DNA of 64,000 nt, from the NCBI RefSeq assembly GCF_001676875.1, contig NZ_JYKA01000007.1, forward strand, positions 1 through 64,000, given 5' to 3'. Each line of letters begins with the position of its first letter. Positions within the stretch are counted from its first letter, which is position 1. The DNA comes from Chromobacterium subtsugae (GTDB lineage: Bacteria > Pseudomonadota > Gammaproteobacteria > Burkholderiales > Chromobacteriaceae). The translations under genes were made by a program, and so were the position numbers. Below are positions 20,562-29,984 of this stretch, piece by piece. The notes beneath the pieces are model-generated. The model was given only the letters and a program-made list of their open reading frames with translations. It searched no databases and had not been told where the DNA came from.

Positions 20562-21125
20562 ATGCGCTATCCCGGCAGCCACAAGCTCCAGACCCGCCGC
20601 CGCATCATCGCGATCGCGTCGCTGCGCTTTCGCGCCGAAGGGCTGGCCCATGTCGGCATCGCCAACCTGATGGCCGACCTCGGCCTGACCCATGGCGGCT
20701 TCTACGCCCACTTTTCCGGCAAGGACGCGCTGATCGCCGCCGCCTGCTGCGAAGCCCAGGAACAGATGAACCGCCACTGGCGGCAACAACTGGCGGAGGC
20801 GGCCGACGGCGCATGCCTGGCGGCGCTGGCGGAACAATACCTGAGCCCGGCCCATCGCGATTTTCCCGACTCCGGCTGCGTGGCGGCGGCGCTGGCCGGC
20901 GAGCTGGCGCGCCAGGGGCCGGCGGTGAGGCGGCGCTTCACCGACGGCTTGCTGCCGATGCTGGAAACCCTGGAAGAAGCCCGCCGCCGCGACGGCGCCG
21001 GCCCGCCGCCGCTGGCCAGCCTGGCGCTGATGGTGGGCGCGCTGCTGCTGGCGCGCGCGGTCAGCGACGACGAGCTGTCGCAGCGCATGCTGGACGAAGC
21101 GCGCGCGGCGCTGGCAGGCGGCTGA
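20562..21125 (+). CDS. TetR/AcrR-family transcriptional regulator
   Basis: A 187-residue repressor-type protein with an N-terminal helix-turn-helix (TRRRIIAIASLRFRAEG..., LTHGGFYAHFSGKDALI; residues 10-55) and a helical ligand domain with CVAAALAGELARQGPAVRRRF typical of the TetR_C family near NemR/AcrR relatives. Strong SD AGGAGG. No obvious target gene is adjacent, so the ligand and regulon are unknown. Confidence 0.88.
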   Translation: MRYPGSHKLQTRRRIIAIASLRFRAEGLAHVGIANLMADLGLTHGGFYAHFSGKDALIAAACCEAQEQMNRHWRQQLAEAADGACLAALAEQYLSPAHRDFPDSGCVAAALAGELARQGPAVRRRFTDGLLPMLETLEEARRRDGAGPPPLASLALMVGALLLARAVSDDELSQRMLDEARAALAGG

Positions 21126-21132
21126 CGCCGCC

Positions 21133-21924
21133 TCAGGGCGAGACGGTTCTGGGCAATAGACAGGCTTCGCGCGTTTCCGTCACCAGCCGCTCGAATTCGC
21201 CGCTGTCCTGCAGCGCCTTCAGGCCGCGGTTGAAACGCTCCACCAGCTCCTTGCCGCGCGCATGCTTGCGCCAGATCACCACATGCAGCGGCGCCGACCA
21301 GAACGATTTGGCCTGCGCCTCCAGCAGGGCGCCCTGCTGCGGCGGAAAATGGTGGGCGATCAGGTATTTGCCCACCTCCAGGTCGATGGGGAACAGGTCG
21401 ATGCGCCCGGCCAGCAGCTTGCGCAGATTGATCAGGTCGTCCGGCGCGCTGTCCACCGTCAGCAGGCCGCTCTTGGCCTGGGCGTCGAAATCGTCGGAAT
21501 AGAAATTGCCGACGGTGACGCCCACCCGGACGCCGCGCAAATCGGCCCAGCGGTTCCACTCCAGCCTGCGCTCCTTGCGCTGGAAAAACACCATGCGCGC
21601 CGACAGCACCGGCTGCGTGTACAGCAGGTCGCGCTTGCGATCCGGCGTCGGCGCCCAGCCAAAACTGCCGTCCACCTGGCCGTTGCGCGCCGACTGCAGC
21701 GTGCGGTTGTTGGGATAATAGCGATAGGTGACATCGACGCCGCCGCGGGCGAAAGCTTCTTTCACCAGCCGCGACAGAATGCCGTCGTACGGCAATTCCT
21801 GGCCCATGTACGGCGGCCATTCCTGATTGGACAGGGTGATCTTGAGGCGTGGGGCAGCCTCAACCGGAGCCGCCAGCAGCACGGCCCAGCTCAGGATACC
21901 CAGCAGATAGCCGTGGTATCGCAT
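21133..21924 (-). CDS. Periplasmic solute-binding protein, family 3 (SBP_bac_3)
   Basis: A 263-residue protein with a signal peptide (ends near APVEAAP) followed by an amino-acid-type binding fold: NQEWPPYMG, the G-x-F-G-W-A-P-T segment, LRGVRVGVTVGNFYS, and AGRIDLFPIDLEVGKYL. No ABC permease or ATPase gene is adjacent; such orphan proteins often act with distant transporters or with sensors. Its end lies 7 bases from the convergent TetR gene. Confidence 0.82.
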   Translation of the reverse strand: MRYHGYLLGILSWAVLLAAPVEAAPRLKITLSNQEWPPYMGQELPYDGILSRLVKEAFARGGVDVTYRYYPNNRTLQSARNGQVDGSFGWAPTPDRKRDLLYTQPVLSARMVFFQRKERRLEWNRWADLRGVRVGVTVGNFYSDDFDAQAKSGLLTVDSAPDDLINLRKLLAGRIDLFPIDLEVGKYLIAHHFPPQQGALLEAQAKSFWSAPLHVVIWRKHARGKELVERFNRGLKALQDSGEFERLVTETREACLLPRTVSP

Positions 21925-22026
21925 CGTTTTCCCGATTCTTGCAAAGTCAGCAAGCTGCCTTTGTTTTATATGCTGCAGACAGTCTCTTGCTGAGCATAAC
22001 CGGCAATTCGACGCGCTTCAATGCGA

Positions 22027-22056
22027 ATGGGCCCGGTGCAATTCACACCGGGCCCA
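22027..22056 (-). terminator. Strong hairpin downstream of rhlE
   Basis: ATGGGCCCGGTG and CACCGGGCCCAT pair perfectly around a six-base loop, 18 bases beyond the rhlE stop. No T-run follows on the minus strand, so it may protect the mRNA end or act with Rho rather than as an intrinsic terminator. Confidence 0.5.
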
Positions 22057-22073
22057 TCGTCTAAACAGCTTGC

Positions 22074-23480
22074 TTAGCGGCTCTTCGGCGGGCTGAACAG
22101 CGCGGCGCGCGGCGCCGACGACTTAGGCGAGCGGGCGCCGTCCTGGCGCGCCTGGCTTTGGCCCTGACCGCCGCCGCGATGGCCGTGGCCGGCCGGCTTG
22201 CTTTCGGTTTGATGGCGCGGCTTGGAAGCCGGGTTGCGCGGCTGCTGGCTGCGTCCCTGGCCGCCTCGGCCCTGGCCTTGACCCTGGCCGCGGCCGCGCG
22301 CGCCGCCGCCCATCGGGATCGGCTCCGGCTTGACGTTGAGGTCGGCCTCGAAGCCCGGCACGGTGAAGCGCTCGATCGACATCTTGATCAGCTTCTCGAT
22401 ATCGCGCAGGAAGCTGAACTCGTCGACGCAAACCAGCGACAGCGCTTCGCCCGGCGTGCCGGCGCGGCCGGTGCGGCCGATGCGGTGCACGTAGTCTTCC
22501 GGCACGTTGGGCAGCTCGAAGTTGACCACGTGCGGCAACTGATCGATGTCCAGGCCGCGCGCGGCGATATCGGTTGCCACCAGCACCTGCAATTCGCCGC
22601 TCTTGAAGTCGGCCAGCGCGCGGGTGCGCGCGTTCTGGCTCTTGTTGCCGTGGATGGCGGCGGCCGTGATGCCGATCTTGTCCAGTTTCTCCGCCAGCCG
22701 GTTGGCGCCGTGCTTGGTGCGGGTGAACACCAGCACCTGGAACCAATTGTGCTCGCGGATGAGATGGATCAACAGCTCGGTCTTCTTGTCGCGGTCGACC
22801 AGGTGTACCTTCTGGGTCACCAGTTCGTTGGTGGTGTTGCGGCGCGCCACTTCCACCAGCTTGGGATTGTCCAGCAGCTTGTCGGCCAGCGCCTTGATCT
22901 CGTCGGAGAAGGTAGCGGAGAACAGCAGGTTCTGCCGCTTGGCCGGCAGCTTGGCCAGCACCTTCTTGATGTCGTGGATGAAGCCCATGTCCAGCATGCG
23001 GTCGGCTTCGTCCAGCACCAGGATCTCGACGCCGGACAGGTCGACGGTCTTTTGGCCGACGTGGTCCAGCAGGCGGCCCGGCGTCGCCACCAGGATATCC
23101 ACCGGCGAGCGCAGCGCCTTGATCTGCGGATTGATGTTGACGCCGCCGAACATCACCAGCGACTTCAACGGCAGGTATTTGCTATAAGTACGCACCGACT
23201 CCTCCACCTGCGCGGCCAGTTCGCGGGTGGGCGTCAACACCAGCGCGCGCGGGCGGCCGGCATGGTGGCTGGGCGAACGCATCAGCAGCTGCAGCAGCGG
23301 CAGCGTGAAGCCGGCGGTCTTGCCGGTGCCGGTCTGCGCCGCGGCCAGCAGGTCGCCGCCTTGCAGCACTTGCGGAATGGCCTGAGCCTGAATCGGGGTG
23401 GGCGTGGTATAACCGGTGTCGGCGACCGCGCGCAGCAAAGGGTCTGCCAGGCCTAGGTCGGCAAAGGTAAGATCGGACAT
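22074..23480 (-). CDS. rhlE: DEAD-box ATP-dependent RNA helicase RhlE
   Basis: A 468-residue helicase for RNA remodelling (ribosome assembly, cold adaptation, RNA decay). Motifs in order: Q motif ([11 protein letters not shown]), I AQTGTGKT, Ia PTRELAAQ, Ib TPGRL, II DEAD (VLDEADRML), [27 protein letters not shown] 70-residue Gly/Arg/Gln-rich disordered tail follows, typical of RhlE. The frame is open 154 codons upstream; the start at 23480 is set by AGGAG and the family N-terminus (LTFADLGL). Confidence 0.93.
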   Translation of the reverse strand: MSDLTFADLGLADPLLRAVADTGYTTPTPIQAQAIPQVLQGGDLLAAAQTGTGKTAGFTLPLLQLLMRSPSHHAGRPRALVLTPTRELAAQVEESVRTYSKYLPLKSLVMFGGVNINPQIKALRSPVDILVATPGRLLDHVGQKTVDLSGVEILVLDEADRMLDMGFIHDIKKVLAKLPAKRQNLLFSATFSDEIKALADKLLDNPKLVEVARRNTTNELVTQKVHLVDRDKKTELLIHLIREHNWFQVLVFTRTKHGANRLAEKLDKIGITAAAIHGNKSQNARTRALADFKSGELQVLVATDIAARGLDIDQLPHVVNFELPNVPEDYVHRIGRTGRAGTPGEALSLVCVDEFSFLRDIEKLIKMSIERFTVPGFEADLNVKPEPIPMGGGARGRGQGQGQGRGGQGRSQQPRNPASKPRHQTESKPAGHGHRGGGQGQSQARQDGARSPKSSAPRAALFSPPKSR

Positions 23481-23700
23481 AATATGCTCCTGCGACGGCC
23501 TATCGCAGAACTGCGACCAATCCAGGCTGACGGGAAAAGAAGTTGAACTCGGATGAGATAAGGCGCGCGGGACTGGCACACGCGCGAAGCGTCGCAGTGT
23601 ACAGACATTCGCCGGGGTTGGGAACTGATGGCCTTGGCCCTGCGCACAGGAGCCGGCGCGCCGCCGGCTCGCTCCATGTAGTCGTTTTCGAGGATTGAAT

Positions 23701-24393
23701 ATGCCCATAGCCTCGCACAGGCTGATAGGCTTGCTGCTGCTGCTCCCCGCGCTGGCGCTGGCCGGCAAGAACGACCGGCCGCACGCGGCCGGCTCCGGCC
23801 ACGCCGCCGCGGACGCGGTCAAGCCGGCCGAAGAAAACAGCGACGCGCCGCCGCCGGTCGCCACCGACTTCCACTGCGACAAGCCCGCCAATATGGTGGA
23901 AAGCATGGTGTGCCAGGACGACGGCCTGACCCGGCTGGACAACCGCCTGGAAAAGGTCTACGCCCAGGCGATGGGCCAGGCGGAGCAAAGCCGCAACGGC
24001 GCGCAGGCCAAGCTGGTCGGCGAACAGAAACGCTGGGTGAAGAGCCTGAAGGACTGCCTGAAGAACGAAGACCCGCACATGTGCCTGGGCGACACCTACA
24101 TCCTGCGCATCTCGCAGTTGCAGGCGGCCTGGGGCCTGGCGCCGTCGCTGACGCCGCTGCGCTACCTGTGCCGCGGCCAGCCTTCGTCCACCATTCTGGC
24201 CACCTTCTACCGCACCCATCCGGCCACCGCCAAGCTGGAGCGCGGCAACACCCTGGTCATCGTGCACCAGGGCTTGAGCGGCAGCGGCGCGCGCTATGTC
24301 GGCCAGGGCGTGGAGTTCTGGATCAAGGGCCGCGATGCCAGCGTCAATTGGCGCAGCGAATCGCTGGAGTGCACCAGCCAGCCGACCCCATGA
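23701..24393 (+). CDS. Secreted LprI-like plus MliC-like fusion (lysozyme-inhibitor type)
   Basis: A 230-residue protein: signal peptide ([14 protein letters not shown]), an acidic linker, an LprI-like domain (about 55-145; [17 protein letters not shown] and [13 protein letters not shown] with four cysteines), then a C-terminal MliC-like domain (about 155-225; YLCRGQ... [21 protein letters not shown] ... ECTS). Both families include inhibitors of host lysozyme, so a periplasmic protective role is likely. The ATG at 23701 has AGGA six bases upstream; the TTG at 23695 is less likely. Confidence 0.82.
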   Translation: MPIASHRLIGLLLLLPALALAGKNDRPHAAGSGHAAADAVKPAEENSDAPPPVATDFHCDKPANMVESMVCQDDGLTRLDNRLEKVYAQAMGQAEQSRNGAQAKLVGEQKRWVKSLKDCLKNEDPHMCLGDTYILRISQLQAAWGLAPSLTPLRYLCRGQPSSTILATFYRTHPATAKLERGNTLVIVHQGLSGSGARYVGQGVEFWIKGRDASVNWRSESLECTSQPTP

Positions 24394-24481
24394 AACATGG
24401 CGCCCGGCCCCGGCTGCGGTTAGAATCGACCGCCCGCGCCGCACCCCGCGCCGGGCTTACCGACTTCGCGAAGATTCCGCC

Positions 24482-25018
24482 ATGGCCCTGACCGCCACCA
24501 TTTACAAAGCTTCCCTGACGCTGTCCGACATGGACCGCGGCTATTACGCCAGCCACCAGCTGACCCTGGCGCAGCATCCCTCGGAAACCCTGGAGCGGAT
24601 GATGCTGCGCGTCGCCGCCTTCGCGCTCAACGCCAGCGAGACGCTGAGCTTCACCCGCGGCCTCAGCGCCGACGATGAGCCGGAACTGTGGCAGAAGAAC
24701 TATTCCGACGAAATCGAACTGTGGGTGGAGCTGGGCGAGCCGGACGAAAAACGCCTGAAAAAAGCCTGCAGCCGCGCCGACAAGGTGGTGCTGTACACCT
24801 ACGGCGGCCGCGCTAGCGAAGTCTGGTGGAGCCAGATCGAAAACAAGCTGTCGCGGCTGGACAAGCTGGAAGTGTTCCGCATCGATTTCGACGCGCTGCA
24901 GACGCTGGCCGGCCTCGCCCAGCGCAGCATGCAGCTGAACGTCACCATCCAGGACGGCCAGATGTGGCTGGCCGACGAGCAGCACACCGTGCTGCTGGAA
25001 CCGCAGCGGCTGAAATAA
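24482..25018 (+). CDS. yaeQ: YaeQ family protein
   Basis: A 178-residue protein with the whole YaeQ pattern: ATIYKASLTLSDMDRGYY, LAQHPSETLERMMLR, FTRGLSADDEPELW and ELGEPDEKRLKKAC. The fold is PD-(D/E)XK nuclease-like, but the function is not settled. It lies 10 bases before the next gene, probably in the same transcript. Confidence 0.92.
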   Translation: MALTATIYKASLTLSDMDRGYYASHQLTLAQHPSETLERMMLRVAAFALNASETLSFTRGLSADDEPELWQKNYSDEIELWVELGEPDEKRLKKACSRADKVVLYTYGGRASEVWWSQIENKLSRLDKLEVFRIDFDALQTLAGLAQRSMQLNVTIQDGQMWLADEQHTVLLEPQRLK

Positions 25019-25028
25019 CCGCGCCCCG

Positions 25029-25526
25029 ATGCCAGCGCTCAAATACCTGCTGAACTACCCGCCCGCCCTGGTGCAGCAGGCGCAGGCGCTGCTGGATTCC
25101 GGCCAGCTGGGCGCGTGGCTGCAACGCAAATATCCCGACGCCAACGAGGTGCAGACCGACAAGGCGCTGTACCAGTTCGTCGCGGCCATCAAGCAGCGCT
25201 ACCTGAAAAACGCCCCGCTGCCGGCCAAGGTGCTGTACGACAACCGCCAGCATCCGCTGAAGGGCACGCTGGGCACCAACACCCTGGTGTCGCGGGTGCA
25301 GGGCGGCAAACTCAAAAGCAAGAGCGAAATCCGCATCGCCGCGCTGTTCCGCGAGCTGCCGCTGCCTTTCCTGCAGATGATAGCGGTGCACGAGCTGGCC
25401 CACCTGAAGGAGCGCGACCACGACCGGGCCTTCTACCAGTTGTGCTGCCACATGCTGCCCGACTACCACCAGCTGGAGTTCGACCTGCGGCTGTGGCTGA
25501 ACTGGCGCGAGCGCGAAGCGGGATGA
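25029..25526 (+). CDS. YgjP-like (M48/DUF45) zinc metallopeptidase family protein
   Basis: A 165-residue cytoplasmic protein with HELAHLKERDHDRAFY: zinc ligands His121 and His125 with Glu122, and a third ligand candidate in the following H-x-x-x-F-Y. This is the YgjP/WLM-type HExxH arrangement. The E. coli homologue has been linked to UTP hydrolysis; whether this one is a peptidase or nucleotidase cannot be told. Follows yaeQ by 10 bases. Confidence 0.85.
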   Translation: MPALKYLLNYPPALVQQAQALLDSGQLGAWLQRKYPDANEVQTDKALYQFVAAIKQRYLKNAPLPAKVLYDNRQHPLKGTLGTNTLVSRVQGGKLKSKSEIRIAALFRELPLPFLQMIAVHELAHLKERDHDRAFYQLCCHMLPDYHQLEFDLRLWLNWREREAG

Positions 25527-25636
25527 GCCGCCGGCCGCTTTTATAATTCAGCAGAATATCAAAACCATTCCATATTATTTTTAATGCAGCCGCGGCCGCG
25601 CTACAGTCAGGCCATCCTCTCTAGCGGAAGCCCGCC

Positions 25637-26233
25637 ATGCTCGCCACGCTGCAGCCGTTCGACCTCATCATCCAGCCCGGCTGGAACAACTCCGGCCCGC
25701 GCCACTGGCAAAGCCACTGGCAGCGCCGGCTGGGCGCGCGCCGGGTGGACAACGCCGACTGGGCCCAGCCGCAGCTGGAAGACTGGCTGGATGGGCTGGA
25801 CGCCGCGCTGTCGCGCTGCCGCCGGCCGCCGCTGGTGATCGCCCACAGCCTGGGCTGCGTCACGGTGGCGCACTACGCGCAGCGCCACCCCGGCCGCATC
25901 GCCGGCGCGTTGCTGGTGGCGCCGGCCGACGTCGAGCGGCCCTTCGTGCCGGCGGAACTGATGAATTTCGCGCCACTGCCGCGCCGGCCGCTGCCCTTTC
26001 CGGCCAGGATAGTCGCCAGCAGCAACGACCCCTTCTGCAAGACCGCGCGCGCCGCCCGGCTGGCCGGCTACTGGCAGGCGCCCATCACCTGGCTGCAGCA
26101 CGCCGGCCACATCAATGTCGATTCCGGCCACCAGCAATGGGAAGAAGGCTGGCCGCTGCTGCGGCAATTGGCCGAGCGCGCGCTCAGCCGGCTGGAATCG
26201 GACACCGCCGCGCCGGAGGCGGCGATGGTCTAG
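25637..26233 (+). CDS. RBBP9/YdeN-family alpha/beta hydrolase
   Basis: A 198-residue serine hydrolase with PGWNNSGPRHWQSHW at the N-terminus (the RBBP9/YdeN signature), nucleophile Ser in AHSLGC, Asp in ASSNDPFC and His in HAGHIN. All triad residues are present. SD GGAAG precedes the ATG. Natural substrate unknown. Confidence 0.88.
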   Translation: MLATLQPFDLIIQPGWNNSGPRHWQSHWQRRLGARRVDNADWAQPQLEDWLDGLDAALSRCRRPPLVIAHSLGCVTVAHYAQRHPGRIAGALLVAPADVERPFVPAELMNFAPLPRRPLPFPARIVASSNDPFCKTARAARLAGYWQAPITWLQHAGHINVDSGHQQWEEGWPLLRQLAERALSRLESDTAAPEAAMV

Positions 26234-26265
26234 ACTGAAGCATTTCCGCCGCCCCTCGCCAAGCC

Positions 26266-27213
26266 ATGCCCGCAGCCCGCTCCACCCTGCTTTGCGGCCT
26301 CCTGCTGCTGTGCGGCCCATCTTGCCAGGCCGCCGCGCTCGCCCGGATCGGCATCTCGGTCGGCGCGCTGGACAACCCCTTCTATCAGGCCTTGGCGCGC
26401 GGCGCGGTGCAAGCCGCCCACGGCCTGAACGCGGCGGTGCGCGTCACCTCGATGTCTGCGAATTTCACCCTGGAGCAGCAGCAGCGCCAGATGCGGCTGC
26501 TGATACAACAGAAAGTCGACCTGATCCTGCTGGGCGCGGTGGACAGCCAGGCGATCGCGCCGCAGGTGCGCCAGGCCCGCGCCGCCGGCATCACGGTGGT
26601 GGCGGTGGACGTCGACGCCCCCGGCGTGGACGGCACGGTGAAGTCGGACAACCGCCAGGCCGGCGAGATTACCTGCCGCTATCTGGCGCAGCGGCTGCAG
26701 GGCAAGGGCACGCTGTTGATCCAGGGCGGGCCGCCCGTCACTTCGGTCAGCGACCGCATCGCCGGCTGCCACGCGGCGCTGGCCGCCTACCCCGGCATCG
26801 CCGTCGACAACGACCGCGCCAACGCCATGGGCTCCAGCCTGGGCGGCCAGCGCGCGATGCAGCGCGATCTGCAGCGGCTGCCGCGCATCGACGCGGTGTT
26901 CACCATCAACGACCGCCAGGCGCTGGGCGCCGAGAAGGCGCTGCGCGCCGCCGGCCGCCAGCAGGTGCTGATCGGCTCGGTGGACGGCTCGCCCGACATC
27001 GAGCGCGCGCTCCGCCTGCCCGGCCAGATCGTCGCCTCCGCCAGCCAGTCGCCGTATCTGATCGGCCGCGAAGCCGTGCTGCTGGGGCTGCGCCTGCGCC
27101 AGGGCGATGCCGGCAAGCGGCTGGTGACAGTGCCGGTCGGCCTGGTCACCCGCGCCAATCTAGCCGGCTATCAGGGCTGGCAAAGCCGCCGCATGCCGCC
27201 GGCGCCGCGCTGA
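26266..27213 (+). CDS. Sugar-type periplasmic binding protein (PBP1, RbsB-like)
   Basis: A 315-residue secreted protein: signal peptide ending near CQAAA, then ARIGISVGALDNPFYQALARGA, QKVDLILLGAVDSQAIAP, VDVDAPGVDGTVKSDNRQAGE and INDRQALGAEKAL, all diagnostic of Peripla_BP_4 ribose/galactose-type binding proteins. No permease or ATPase genes are nearby, so it is an orphan that may serve a distant ABC system or chemoreceptor. Confidence 0.85.
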   Translation: MPAARSTLLCGLLLLCGPSCQAAALARIGISVGALDNPFYQALARGAVQAAHGLNAAVRVTSMSANFTLEQQQRQMRLLIQQKVDLILLGAVDSQAIAPQVRQARAAGITVVAVDVDAPGVDGTVKSDNRQAGEITCRYLAQRLQGKGTLLIQGGPPVTSVSDRIAGCHAALAAYPGIAVDNDRANAMGSSLGGQRAMQRDLQRLPRIDAVFTINDRQALGAEKALRAAGRQQVLIGSVDGSPDIERALRLPGQIVASASQSPYLIGREAVLLGLRLRQGDAGKRLVTVPVGLVTRANLAGYQGWQSRRMPPAPR

Positions 27214-27298
27214 GAAACCGGCCAGGCCGCTTTGACCTGAGCGGTGCGGGGTGTCACACTGCCGATCCGACATCTTTCACCAGATCAAAGGATTTGCC

Positions 27299-27841
27299 AT
27301 GTTTGCTTCCCGCTCGCTCAAGGCCAGCCTCGCCGCCCTGCTGCTTACCCTGCCGCTGCTGGCGCATGCCGACGCCGCCCAGGATGCCGGAGCCAAGGAA
27401 CTGGCCGCCACGCTCAACATCAACAACATGCTGCCCGACCTGGCGCAGCGCACCACCGCCAGCGCGCTGCCGCTGCTGCAGGAATACCTGGTCAAGAACA
27501 AGATCCAGCTGACCGAAGCCCAGCAGAAAAAGGCGCAGGCCGGCCTGAAGGGCTATGGCGACAACATCCACAAGCTGGCCACCGATTACTTCGGCTCCGC
27601 CGCGGTCAAGGCCCAGTTCGAGCAGACCGTGGCGAAGAACTTCAGCGCCCAGTTCAGCGCCGACGAGCTGAAACAGATCAACGCCTTCTACAAGACCCCC
27701 GCCGGCCAAAAAATGCTGAAGCAGCAGCCGCAGGTCATCAACAGCATCGCCGGCGACACGCTGAAGAGCGCGGAAAAGGCGCTGCTGCCCAAAATGCAGG
27801 CCGCCGCCGAAGCCTACGGCAAGACCCTGACCAAGAAATAA
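27299..27841 (+). CDS. DUF2059 domain secreted protein
   Basis: A 180-residue protein with a clean signal peptide (ending LLAHADA) and a helical DUF2059 domain: KNFSAQFSADELKQINAFYKTPAGQKMLKQQP is the family's most conserved block (about residues 115-146). Probably periplasmic; function unknown. SD AAAGGA precedes the ATG at 27299; the frame extends 16 codons upstream but without a start that fits. Confidence 0.85.
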   Translation: MFASRSLKASLAALLLTLPLLAHADAAQDAGAKELAATLNINNMLPDLAQRTTASALPLLQEYLVKNKIQLTEAQQKKAQAGLKGYGDNIHKLATDYFGSAAVKAQFEQTVAKNFSAQFSADELKQINAFYKTPAGQKMLKQQPQVINSIAGDTLKSAEKALLPKMQAAAEAYGKTLTKK

Positions 27842-27842
27842 G

Positions 27843-28064
27843 CTAATCCAGCATCAGGCTGAGCCGGCGCGCGCGCTCCAGCGCGGCGTCGGCGCCCGGC
27901 CACTCGTCCTGCCACACCCAGACCTGGCTTTGCCGGTCCAGCATCTCCACCAGCCACAGCCGGCTGCCGCCCTGCAGTTCCACCTGGCGCGCCCGCACCG
28001 GCCGGCGGTAATTGAACATCACCATCTCGCCGGTTTTTCCCGACGCCGTCGCTTGCGGTTGCAT
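27843..28064 (-). CDS. Small hypothetical protein
   Basis: A 73-residue protein with an SD (GAGGG) at proper distance from its ATG. It has two strand-rich segments (MVMFNYRRPVRARQVELQ, RLWLVEMLDRQSQVWVWQDEW) and a helical end. No cysteine, signal peptide or membrane segment. I do not recognise a named family. It converges on the DUF2059 gene with one base between stops. Confidence 0.6.
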   Translation of the reverse strand: MQPQATASGKTGEMVMFNYRRPVRARQVELQGGSRLWLVEMLDRQSQVWVWQDEWPGADAALERARRLSLMLD

Positions 28065-28174
28065 GATTTTCCCTCGGCCGTCATCCCGTCAGCCAACACG
28101 CAAGAGCCGTGCCACCATCCGGCCGCGCCAGCGGCTATAACAGGTGTATCGCCATCCTCGCCCGCCATCACGCC

Positions 28175-28993
28175 ATGCGGCTGCCCCACGCTTGCCACCT
28201 CCTGCTCCTGCTGTGTCCGGCCTGGGCGGCGGCTGATGTCCAGACCGTCACCATCCTGACCGACAACGGCTACCCGCCCTATTCCTACGAAGCCGCCGGC
28301 CAGGCGCAAGGCATCTACAACGACATTCTGCGCGCCGCCTCCAGCCAGCTGCGCGGCTTCCAGATCGAACTGAAGCCGGTGCCGTGGAAACGCGGACTGG
28401 CCGAACTGGAAAACGGCAAGGCGCTGGCGCTGTCGCCGCCCTACTACCGGCCGCGCGAACGGCCGTACATGCAGCCATACTCGGTGCCGATGCTGAGCGA
28501 GCAGGTGGTGGCCTATTGCCGGGCGGCGGTCGCGCAGCCGCCGCGCAAACGCTGGCCCGACGACTACCGCGGCCTGCGTTTCGGCAACAACGCCGGCTTC
28601 CGCCCCGGCGGCGACGCGTTCTGGGGCATGGTGGGCCAGGGGCAGATCGCGCTGGAGGAGGCGGCCGACGTGCGCACCAATCTGCTCAAGGTCATCCGCG
28701 GCCACCTGGATTGCTATCTGAACGACAAGCTGGCGATACAGCTGGAGCTGGCGCGCCTGCAGCAGCAGGGACTCTACGCCCCCGGCGCCTTGCTGCTGAC
28801 GGCCAATGTGTCCGAAGAGCAAGGCTATGTCGGCTTCACCGACCGCGACCAGGGCCGCTTCCCCTACAAGCAGGAGTTTCTGCGGCAGCTCAACCAGGCG
28901 CTCAGCGACATGAAGCGCAGCGGCCAGATCGACCGCATCATCAGCCGCGCGCTGGACGCCGCCCGCGCCCAGAGCGCGCCGCCATCCTTTTGA
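28175..28993 (+). CDS. Periplasmic solute-binding protein, family 3 (SBP_bac_3)
   Basis: A 272-residue protein with a signal peptide (HACHLLLLLCPAWAAA) and the binding-fold blocks TDNGYPPYSYEAAGQAQGIYNDIL, LRFGNNAGFRPGGDAFWGM and HLDCYLNDKLAIQLEL. A second orphan of the same class as the protein at 21133-21924. The start at 28175 has a poor SD; upstream in-frame starts would spoil the signal peptide. Confidence 0.8.
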   Translation: MRLPHACHLLLLLCPAWAAADVQTVTILTDNGYPPYSYEAAGQAQGIYNDILRAASSQLRGFQIELKPVPWKRGLAELENGKALALSPPYYRPRERPYMQPYSVPMLSEQVVAYCRAAVAQPPRKRWPDDYRGLRFGNNAGFRPGGDAFWGMVGQGQIALEEAADVRTNLLKVIRGHLDCYLNDKLAIQLELARLQQQGLYAPGALLLTANVSEEQGYVGFTDRDQGRFPYKQEFLRQLNQALSDMKRSGQIDRIISRALDAARAQSAPPSF

Positions 28994-29046
28994 CAGCGCC
29001 GGAAAGCCCGGCTTAGCATGTGCTGTCGCCCATCACGAAAGACCCA

Positions 29047-29919
29047 ATGGAAAACCGCAAACTGGCGGTACTGATAGACGCCGACAACGCCCAGTCGGCG
29101 CTGATCGCCGAACTGCTGGCCGAAGTGGCCAAGTACGGCACCGCGGTGGTCAAGCGCGCCTACGGCGACTGGACCACCACCCAGCTCAAGGGCTGGAAGG
29201 AAGTGCTGCACCAATACGCGATCTCGCCGATCCAGCAGTTCGCCTACACCAAGGGCAAGAACTCCACCGACTCGGCGCTGATCATCGACGCGATGGACCT
29301 GCTCTACACCGGCAATTTCGACGGCTTCTGCCTGGTATCCTCCGACAGCGACTTCACCCGCCTGGCCACCCGCCTGCGCGAGGCCGGGCTGATGGTGATC
29401 GGCCTGGGCGAGCAATCGAAAACCCCGCGCCCCTTCATCGCCGCCTGCGACAAATTCGTCTTCACCGAAATCCTGCGGCCGCCCGCGCCGGCCAAGGCCA
29501 AGCCGGAAGCCCCGGCCGACAAGCCCAAGACCCGCGCCTCGCGTTCGCGCGCCAAGCCAGCCCCTGCGAAAGAGCGCCACCCGCTGCAGGACATGTTCAC
29601 CTCGGCGATAGAAGCGGTGTCGCGCGACAGCGGCTGGGCCGAACTGTCCGCCGTCGGCTCCTACCTGGCCAAGAACGACCCCTCGTTCGACCCGCGCAAC
29701 TGGGGCCACAGCCGGCTGTCGCAAATGGTGAAGAAGCTGGACTTCCTGTCGGTGCAGGAGAACCGCAACGGCTCCAAGCTGCACAGCGAGATCCGCCTGC
29801 GCCACGACAGCGAGCCCGCGCTGCAGGAAGCGCCGCCCGCCGAGGCCGCCGTGGAAGAATCGGCCGCGCCGGCGCGCAAGAAGCGCAGCCCGCGCAAGAA
29901 ACCCGCCGTCTCCGGTTGA
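29047..29919 (+). CDS. NYN-domain (LabA/PIN-like) protein with OST-HTH/LOTUS domain
   Basis: A 290-residue cytoplasmic protein. The first ~150 residues are a NYN ribonuclease-like domain with conserved acidic sites: LIDADNAQ, TDSALIIDAMDLLY and SSDSDFTRLATRLREAG. A basic Ala/Pro-rich linker follows, then a LOTUS/OST-HTH-like domain (about 185-250; SGWAELSAVGSYLAKNDPSFDPRNWGHSRLSQMVKKLDFL) and a basic tail. Likely RNA processing or binding; the target is unknown. Confidence 0.85.
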   Translation: MENRKLAVLIDADNAQSALIAELLAEVAKYGTAVVKRAYGDWTTTQLKGWKEVLHQYAISPIQQFAYTKGKNSTDSALIIDAMDLLYTGNFDGFCLVSSDSDFTRLATRLREAGLMVIGLGEQSKTPRPFIAACDKFVFTEILRPPAPAKAKPEAPADKPKTRASRSRAKPAPAKERHPLQDMFTSAIEAVSRDSGWAELSAVGSYLAKNDPSFDPRNWGHSRLSQMVKKLDFLSVQENRNGSKLHSEIRLRHDSEPALQEAPPAEAAVEESAAPARKKRSPRKKPAVSG

Positions 29920-29984
29920 AAACTGGTAGGTTAATTGCTCAAGCCTTGGATCAAGGCCCCTACGACCTCAAGCAAGGACAGATC

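Noticed and set aside
23481-23700. Cold-shock type RNA thermometer or riboswitch in the rhlE leader
   Set aside because: A G/C-rich inverted repeat (23650-23670) is present, but no known riboswitch pattern or long conserved structure could be supported by eye.
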